Positions 56,743 through 64,000 of a stretch of DNA of 64,000 bases are shown here, piece by piece. Positions within the stretch are counted from its first letter, which is position 1. Every line of letters starts with the position of its first letter. The DNA comes from Neospora caninum Liverpool (Eukaryota > Apicomplexa > Conoidasida > Eucoccidiorida > Sarcocystidae). The notes beneath the pieces were generated by a model. The model was not told where the DNA came from. It ran no database searches and saw only the letters and a program-made list of their open reading frames with translations. The stretch is from assembly GCF_000208865.1 (NCBI RefSeq), contig NC_018391.1:2487014-2551013 (forward strand), given 5' to 3'. The position numbers and the translations under genes were made by a program.

Positions 56743-59733
56743 ATGGCGTCGAAACAACCTCAGACGCTGAGCGTCGGCACCGTGGAGAGCGGCCGCGTCG
56801 CCAGGCTGGTCTCCGCCAGCTCCGTGATGACGCAGCAGCTGGGAAAGAGCACAAATATTCGCATGTCCCAGATTTTGGAGCCGCGCTCTGAAGAAGATTG
56901 GACTGCGCACCGTACGCGCATTGTCTGCACAATGGGCCCGGCATGCTGGAATGTCGACACACTCGTTAAGATGATCGATGCGGGCATGAATGTTTGCCGC
57001 CTGAACTTCTCTCACGGAGACCATGAGACGCACGCACGCACTGTCCAAAACATCCAGGAAGCCATGAAACAGAGACCGGAAGCGCGTTTGGCAATTCTCC
57101 TTGACACCAAGGGGCCTGAAATCCGCACTGGATTCTTGAAGGTACTCACAAAAAGCCTCAGGGACGGGACCATCGGGGTGAAAAAGAAGCCTGGAATCGC
57201 TACGAGCCTGTATAGGCACGGCAGAGCAGACAGTGTATAGGCGGCGATGAGCGGGTAACGAGGATGATCAGGGGAACTGTACGAGAAAACACGAGGCAGG
57301 AGTGTACGGGGGGAAGGAGAGGGAACGATGGTAACAGGCAATGGGTGGGAATTAACCCACACAACTGGACCGAAATGGGACAGAAGAGAGGCGGAAAGAA
57401 GGGATCATACAACTTGCCTACCTTGTCTGTGACCACATACAGATGTGTGTGCACAAGTCTGTCCGAGAGAGGCCCGTGAGAAGCGACTCTGCCGCGCCCA
57501 TGCTTGCCACATTCAGGACCACAAGCCCATCACCTTGCAGCAGGGAGCCTCTCTGAAGATCGTGACGGACTACAACTTCATTGGCGACGAGACAACGATT
57601 GCGTGCTCCTACGCCGCCCTTCCTCAGTCGGTGAAGCCAGGTTAGCTGACACTTTGTCTTCATTCTTGCTTGTCTTCGTATCGCCTTTACAGCTCCAAGA
57701 GACGCCGCTGGTGGTCTCGTTCGTATCTTTCGTTGAAAGCTCCCGCGTTTTCTTTTCGCCTGTGCTCGGGGCATGTGCTCCCCTTCTCTCGCCACTCAGG
57801 TGTTGCCACCGTGGCGTGAGTGGAGTGGCCATGCCCCCCCTGTTTTTCTTGTCTCTCCCATGTTTTTCTTCTCGCGTTTCGGTGCGTACAATTCTCGTGC
57901 ATTACCTTCTGTTTCCCCCACATGTTTGTGCGGCTGTACCTTCAGGCAACACCATCCTCATTGCGGACGGCTCGCTCTCCGTCAAGGTCGTCGAAGTTGG
58001 AAGCGATTATGTCATCGCTCAGGCGCAGAACACCGCCACAATTGGCGAGCGGAAGAACATGAATCTTCCCAACGTCAAGGTGGGTTCTCCCACGCGTCTT
58101 GCCCCACGCGTTTCCATTCTCCGTCGCCGTCTAGCTTTGCGGCCACGCTTTCGTGATGAAACGATATGATTCGATAGCTGTGATGTTAAGGAGCATAGGA
58201 AATGCAACACGCTAAAAGCGGCGAAATGTCAATCAAACAGGCGAATTTTAGGTTTTCCATGAAATCTATTTGGAAGACTGTTCCTGTGTGCTCTGTCTTC
58301 GAAGAAACGCGTCTTCCGCGTGCCTCGTCGCGAGCCTCTGCCGAAATCCTCGGTGACTCGATCTCGTTCCTCTGGTTCTGTGGGCTCTTCGTAAAATGCG
58401 TCCAGGTCCAGCTGCCCGTCATTGGCGAGAAGGACAAGCACGACATCCTGAACTTTGGCATTCCCATGGGATGCAACTTCATTGCTGCTTCCTTCGTCCA
58501 GAGCGCCGACGACGTGCGTTACATTCGTGGACTTCTTGGGCCCCGAGGTCGCCACATTCGTATTATTCCCAAGATCGAAAACGTGGAAGGACTCATCAAC
58601 TTTGACGAGATTCTCGCGGAAGCGGACGGTATCATGATTGCCCGCGGCGACTTGGGAATGGAGATTCCCCCCGAGAAGGTTTTCCTCGCCCAGAAGATGA
58701 TGATTGCCAAGTGAGTCACTGTGGAGGAAAAGGGAGAAAAACGGACCCGGGGCCACGCTCAGAAAAAGCCCCGAGGGAACCCCCTTCCACCCTGCAGAAG
58801 CTGCCGCAACCGTTGAATGCCCAGTGGCCGCCGAAAAGCGAGAATTTAAAAAACGGAACAAACGGCGTATGAGGATAAGCAACGTTAAGCGCGGTATCAC
58901 TCGAGACGCAGTGTTGGTCGAGCTTCGCGTTTTTCGCGTTGCCGTCATCCCAGTCTTGTTTGGCGTGAGAGGCACCACGTTTCGAAGGTCGCGGGAGGGG
59001 CGTCGTCGCGTTGTTTCGTCATTTTCTGGAAGCTGTTTGTCTCGCTCGTTCTCGGGTCGTCCACCGGATCCGTATGCGTTGTTTTCCGCATGTTTTTAGG
59101 TGCAATGTCGTCGGAAAGCCCGTGATTACAGCGACGCAGATGCTGGAAAGCATGATCAAGAACCCTCGCCCGACGCGTGCAGAAGCAGCTGATGTGGCGA
59201 ACGCGGTTTTGGATGGCACAGATTGTGTTATGCTCTCTGGGGAGACCGCCAACGGCGAGTTCCCGGTGATCACCGTGGAGACGATGGCCCGCATCTGCTA
59301 CGAAGCAGAGACGTGCGTGGATTACCCTGCCCTGTACCGCGCCATGTGCTTGGCAGTTCCGCCCCCCATTTCGACGCAAGAAGCGGTTGCAAGAGCCGCC
59401 GTCGAGACTGCAGAGTGCGTCAACGCCGCGATCATCTTGGCCTTGACTGAGACTGGCCAGACGGCGCGCCTGATCGCCAAGTACCGCCCGATGCAGCCTA
59501 TCCTGGCGCTGAGTGCTTCCGAGAGCACCATCAAGCACCTGCAAGTCATCCGCGGGGTGACGACGATGCAGGTTCCGTCGTTCCAGGGAACGGACCACGT
59601 GATCCGAAACGCCATTGTCGTGGCCAAGGAGAGAGAACTCGTCACAGAAGGAGAGAGCATTGTCGCAGTGCACGGCATGAAGGAAGAGGTTGCCGGCTCC
59701 AGCAACCTCCTCAAGGTTCTTATTGTGGAGTAA
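56743..59733 (+). CDS. PYK1: Pyruvate kinase, 5 exons
   Basis: Catalyses the last step of glycolysis, phosphoenolpyruvate + ADP to pyruvate + ATP, in the cytosol. Exons 56743-57141, 57517-57640, 57946-58079, 58406-58710 and 59100-59733 join in phase to 531 residues, which is the length I recall for Toxoplasma PYK1. The start is the ATG in ATCACAATGGCG after a T-rich leader. Visible: the N-terminal [17 protein letters not shown] and [16 protein letters not shown] (substrate and potassium-site region), [12 protein letters not shown], the signature [11 protein letters not shown] with the catalytic Lys, the magnesium site [12 protein letters not shown], and the C-terminal domain to the stop. No mitochondrial or plastid extension, so it is the glycolytic rather than the organellar isoenzyme. 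Confidence 0.96.
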
Positions 59734-62253
59734 ACAAAGTGTAGGAAGCAGGTGTGCGGCAGGGCCTCAAAAGCGGCGAAGGCTCAACGAGACGGGGTGA
59801 GCGGAACGCGCGCAGGTCACGGGACCAGAAAGGCAGTCAGCAAGGAGAAATGGACAACAGAGGAAGAGCGCGGCCTGGCCGTATGCGCAAAGAGGTGCGT
59901 GGGCATGTGGTGGCAGTGCATGCGGCGGAAACATTGCCAGAGAGAGCGGGCGACATCTTTAAAAAGATGGTAAAGTGGAAAACGAGATGGCCTTGGGGGT
60001 CAAATGATTCCTGGCTGTGGACGCACGTGGGGACCACACTGTGGACGAAGAGACCACATAAGGTGGATAAAGGTACCAAAGAGAGAGTGTGGATCTGAGG
60101 TTGCTATGAATTACTCTGGCGGTTGATGGCAGTTCTTCTCACGTGTTACCCGTGCGAATCTGAATGGAGTAGCGCGTCTGGCACAGTTTACACACATGTC
60201 TTTCCTTTCCGCGGCGGTAGAGCCCGCATATGTACTGGAAAGTGCGCTGGCCACCAGCGACAGTGCGTGATTTCATTCCCCAGCGTCCGTGGAACGGTTT
60301 TTGCGTTTTGCTTTTTTCTTTTCCCCACGGGGTATCGGCTAGCAAGTGACCAGCCTTTTTTTCCCGTTTTTCGTTGCTGTGACCTTTGCATGAACGGGAA
60401 AACGGCACGCGCTGTCGGGCAGCGGAAATCTACACTACGAAGAGTACGCAGTGTGTATTGCCGGTTTCCTTCTCTTAGGTTCGAGGAAGCCCAACACTTG
60501 AGCCGTCTTTTAGGGCGTAGGAGAGGGCTTCTCCAAAAACATAGGCATCGAAAATACCGAGACATACACACAACGTTGGAGTGTTTTACGGTCGGTACAT
60601 CAGCGCCAGGGTTCCGGCAGGAATACACAAAGTCACGTCGAGAAATTTGCCGGATGCTCCCAGAAAACAGAGGCACCGCCGTCCAGGATACTGGCGTTTA
60701 CACGGGGGGGTCTCCTGAACTTGGTAGTTCGGAAGTCGGAACAGTATGCCGTGTTGCGGCTGTGGAAGGCAGCAGGCGTCGGCAGGCAGGAATGCCTACA
60801 CCTAGTGGACAGTCCGTTACGTTTTTGAAACGGCTACCTTCTAGGCAAACGATATGGAGATTTGGCTTTTAGCCGATGCTGCCAGATGAGCGCAGACGGC
60901 GAACGAATCGCGTCTCTCGACGTCCGTGGGGCGACCGTTACTGCTAGGATGCTAGGAAACCGCGTTCAAGATGATTTCGGAAGCGAGGCAGTGCATGAAT
61001 TCGGGGTCACCGTAGACGAGGTAAAAGAATCGTTCGCAGCAAACGATGGATGATTGTGAGCGTGGAAACCGTCTAACTGGCCCCATATTTCTGCTGACTC
61101 GTCTTCATCTCTAAAACAGCGTGCCTACGTCAGTGGGTGGGTTACTATTTTTGGCTATATAGTATGATCTTGATTATTATAGGTACCTCTGCCTGGCATC
61201 ACCCGCAGCGCGTGAGCTGTTGTCGTATTCTTCGCTTCATAAGGTGAAGAGCAATCTGCGGTGGCCTGGCTTCGCTCGTTCGTTTAAATGATCAGGCAAT
61301 TGTCATCTGCAGTAGTCCGCAAACTCGTCGCAAGGCGTTCGGGAACCACGGCGTCGGCCTTCGATAGGGCGTTTTTTGCCAGATGCGGCTACCTTACTCT
61401 GACAGTGCGGCGCATCGCAACTCTGGTCACAAGAATGGCGATCACAGAACACGAAAACGGTTCCTGCAACACGCAATCTGCTGCGGTAACCCGTGAGAAG
61501 GGGCACCTGCGTCGTCAGCGGGGTCGTCTTGGTTACAGGATGTAAAATACTCTAGTAGCCTGAGTCTGAGGGGTTACCGGAGCGTCGACAGACGCACGCC
61601 CTGGCTGCCCAACTGAGTGGAGTTCCTCTCGCCGCGTCTAACGGCGTAAAAAGCGCGGGCTGAACATCTACGATTCTGGCATCAGAGACGCGTTTCACGC
61701 GAGTGTCTACCCGTGAAACGCGAGTGGGAAGGAGCGCGCCGCCGAAATCTGGATGTGTCTTTGCATTTCCCTAGTGCTGCCGCTCTTGAAGCATAAAGCG
61801 CAGTATTCCTTCTGTGGTGCCAAAAATAAAATGCAAAAGAGCAGAAGATGCGTGGTGAACACGAGACCGGTACGGAGACTCCGTGCTGACGTGCATATCT
61901 CAAAACCCTTCTTCTCTGCTCTCCTCGTTCTAGTGTGCCTCTCGCTGACCAGTCGAGCCTGTTCGAGGCCAACCACCCGGGGGGGGGGGGGGGGCACGGA
62001 AAAAGAGTGGGAAAAGAAAAGCGTTGCTGGAAGAACAAAGCAAAGACGAGGGGCTGGTACGTCGTGACGAGTTGAAGGGACTCCCAGCCCACACAGACAT
62101 GCAGTCACAGGCACCTCGGTCCTTCGGAGTAGAGGACAACCGAGAGAGCCGCAAGAAACAGGAGATACAGGAACTCCGCCATGAAGACTGTGGAAATCCC
62201 AAGGCTGCACGTCTCGCGCATTCCAAACTCTGTTTCTCAGGGGTTCTGCATGC
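59734..62253. other. Convergent intergenic region, pyruvate kinase to eIF4A-III
   Basis: Both flanking genes point into this region, so it should hold their 3' untranslated parts. A plus-strand frame at about 60126-60872 is open for nearly 250 codons but has no domain and Arg/Ser-rich composition; I do not call it. A 16-base poly-G run lies at 61979-61994. Confidence 0.5.
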
Positions 62254-62628
62254 CTAGATGAGGTCCGCGACGTTCATCGGCATTTCGTCGATCTGTGTGG
62301 CGTAGTACTGCTCGATATCCCGGAGAATGCGAATGTCGTCGTTCTGAAAGGAGAGAACGCACAACACGACACACACACACACGACCTAAACCGGCGCGTA
62401 CCCTGCGTCTACTGAGTACCGCCGCAACGGACCCTCATTCACGGTTTCTGCGACAGCAGACGGATGTAGCAGCGTGTTCCCGAGCGACAGGTCAACTCTA
62501 GAGGAAAGCCACGCAAGCTGCACACCCGAGGGATACAAACCAACGCGCCCACATCGTCGCAGTAAAATGGGTGTCGCCTCCTGCGTCAACAACCTAAAAC
62601 CAAAAACACTACCACAAATGGACACGCG

Positions 62629-62665
<37 letters not shown>

Positions 62666-63974
62666 TAAACGCACGCGTGGGAATCAGAAGCACACGCGTT
62701 TTGTTTACGCGTGGACGGGTAACCAGATTTCCTGACGTGAGCTAACGCACGTTAACGTCTGACAACGGGAATACGAAGGCAAAAAACCTGTGTACGATGA
62801 AGAGCAGCGCTGGCCGCATGCACGCCGACTGATCTCGATAGCGTTCCTTTTACACGCGGTGTGGACACAAGCTGGCCTTCCTGCCCTGTAGCTGTATCGT
62901 ACCTTCACGAAGTTGATAGCAACACCCTTGCGGCCGAAACGACCGGAGCGCCCGATGCGGTGGATGTACAGTTCACGACTGTTGGGCAAGTCGTAGTTGA
63001 TAACGAGGGACACCTGATAGGCGGATGGTGAAACAGGAACAGCGAAGAGCCACGAAGACAAAAATAAGAAAATTGAAACACAAAGGTCTCTTCCCGCCGC
63101 TCCCCCCAGGCACGCGACAGCAGGAAGGAGAAACAACACACAGAGCCAGGCGACAAGTAGAAGGGCACAAAGACGCCTGACGAACGAAGGACACCCCCAG
63201 CACGTAGAGTGAAAGGATCTGGGATGAAAGGAAACACGCAAAGGAGGAAACAGCTGTACCCTCTCTGTTCCCAAGACGCACCTGTTGGACATCCAATCCG
63301 CGACCCCAGACATCGGTGGCGATGAGGACGCGGCTCTGGCCTCCTCGAAACTGCCTCATAATCTCGTCCCGTTCTTGCTGGGGCATATCACCATGCATGC
63401 GGCTAACCTGAGGGGGGAAAAGAGGTGCCGTACAAATCTCACGTGTCGACCTTCGCCGCCGTTCCCCTCTCTGGCACGCTCCAGAGAGCTACGCTGGCGT
63501 GTGAATGCTGAGCGTCACGGCCACCAGTTGCCAATGCATGCCTTCCAGTTTGCCGTCTTACCGGAGTTTTGCCCTTCTCGCGTTTAGCGTCCACAACACG
63601 GGGCGCGGGTGAGACTGGTTGTCTCGCTGCGTGGCCTTCCCCCAGCTGTTGAGACAGCCTAGCACCCTCTGGCAGTCACCTACGAAAGCTCTCGCGTGTT
63701 CAAGCCAGCAGCCTATCTCCTGGGATGTGGAGCTTACCGTGAAGTTCGCCTCTTTCATCTTCTGTGCCAACCACTCGACTTTGGCCTTTGTGTTGCAAAA
63801 GATGACCGCCTGTGTGATAGTGAGTGTATCGTACAGATCCGTCAACGTATCGAACTTCCATTGCTCGCGTTCAACCGCAACAAAGAACTGCTTGATGCCT
63901 TCCAGTGTCAATTCATCACGTTTGACGAGGACGCGGAATGGATCGTCCATGAATTTTGTTGTCATTTCCAGCAC
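62254..63974 (-). CDS. eIF4A-III-type DEAD-box RNA helicase, 3' part
   Basis: ATP-dependent RNA helicase; the closest family is eIF4A-III, the exon-junction-complex helicase. Only the 3' end is in the window: exons 63974-63738, 63407-63282, 63013-62903 and 62343-62254, all GT..AG and in phase; further exons lie beyond the right edge. This is the second RecA-like domain: [18 protein letters not shown], motif [32 protein letters not shown], motif [16 protein letters not shown], and motif [17 protein letters not shown]. The C-terminus ...[13 protein letters not shown] is typical of eIF4A proteins. Motif V has Gly where most eIF4A proteins have Ala (VWARGLD). The [17 protein letters not shown] segment favours eIF4A-III over eIF4A-I. 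Confidence 0.9.
62630..62663. repeat. TA microsatellite in helicase intron
   Basis: (TA)n tract in the last intron of the eIF4A-III-type gene. Confidence 0.9.
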
Positions 63975-64000
63975 CTGCAACCGGAAAGAAAAACGGAGAT

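Noticed and set aside
60126..60872. ~248-codon plus-strand frame 3' of pyruvate kinase
   Set aside because: No family similarity, odd composition, and a competing antisense frame; kept only as a possibility to test by RNA-seq.

Overview
The window is nuclear DNA of an apicomplexan parasite, almost certainly a tissue-cyst-forming coccidian of the Toxoplasma/Hammondia/Neospora group. The signs are intron-rich genes with clean GT..AG junctions, roughly balanced base composition, many long TA microsatellites, a 531-residue pyruvate kinase, a ribosomal-protein promoter carrying both conserved Toxoplasma ribosomal-protein motifs, and short nuclear copies of mitochondrial genes. It is not bacterial: there are no operons, IS elements or CRISPR arrays. 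All identifications come from reading the sequence; exon borders were chosen by splice consensus, reading phase and similarity to known families.

Layout. 0-4 kb: an 18-bp minisatellite (39 units) between TA tracts, then a small acidic hypothetical gene (-). 4.2-8.9 kb: a PRPP synthetase-like gene (+, 6 exons) with a long N-terminal extension. 8.9-11.9 kb: no gene I can support. 11.9-14.8 kb: an unrecognised gene of about 216 residues (-, 5 exons), divergent from 60S ribosomal protein L9 (+, 3 exons, 15.9-18.4 kb). 20.8-32.6 kb: two head-to-tail paralogous genes for eight-EF-hand proteins (11 and 8 exons); the second carries a cox1-like mitochondrial fragment in an intron. 33.6-35.5 kb: mitochondrial ATP synthase OSCP (-, 3 exons). 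37.7-45.6 kb: an inward-rectifier (Kir)-type potassium channel (+, 11 exons) with a cytochrome b-like fragment in an intron. 47.0-51.6 kb: a lineage-specific, probably secreted coiled-coil/disordered protein (-, 5 exons), one exon of which was made by a nearly identical 608-bp-offset duplication. 53.6-55.4 kb: exon fragments of unknown genes on both strands. 56.7-59.7 kb: pyruvate kinase (+, 5 exons). 62.3-64.0 kb: the 3' part of an eIF4A-III-type DEAD-box helicase (-), running off the window.

Functionally this is a mix of housekeeping genes (nucleotide precursor synthesis, glycolysis, ribosome, mitochondrial ATP synthase, RNA helicase) and parasite-specific ones. The genes are independently transcribed, often as divergent or convergent neighbours. 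The most unusual items are the Kir-type channel whose selectivity filter reads AIGYG instead of TIGYG, the EF-hand pair in which only one copy keeps full calcium ligands, and the secreted-protein gene enlarged by a very recent internal duplication.
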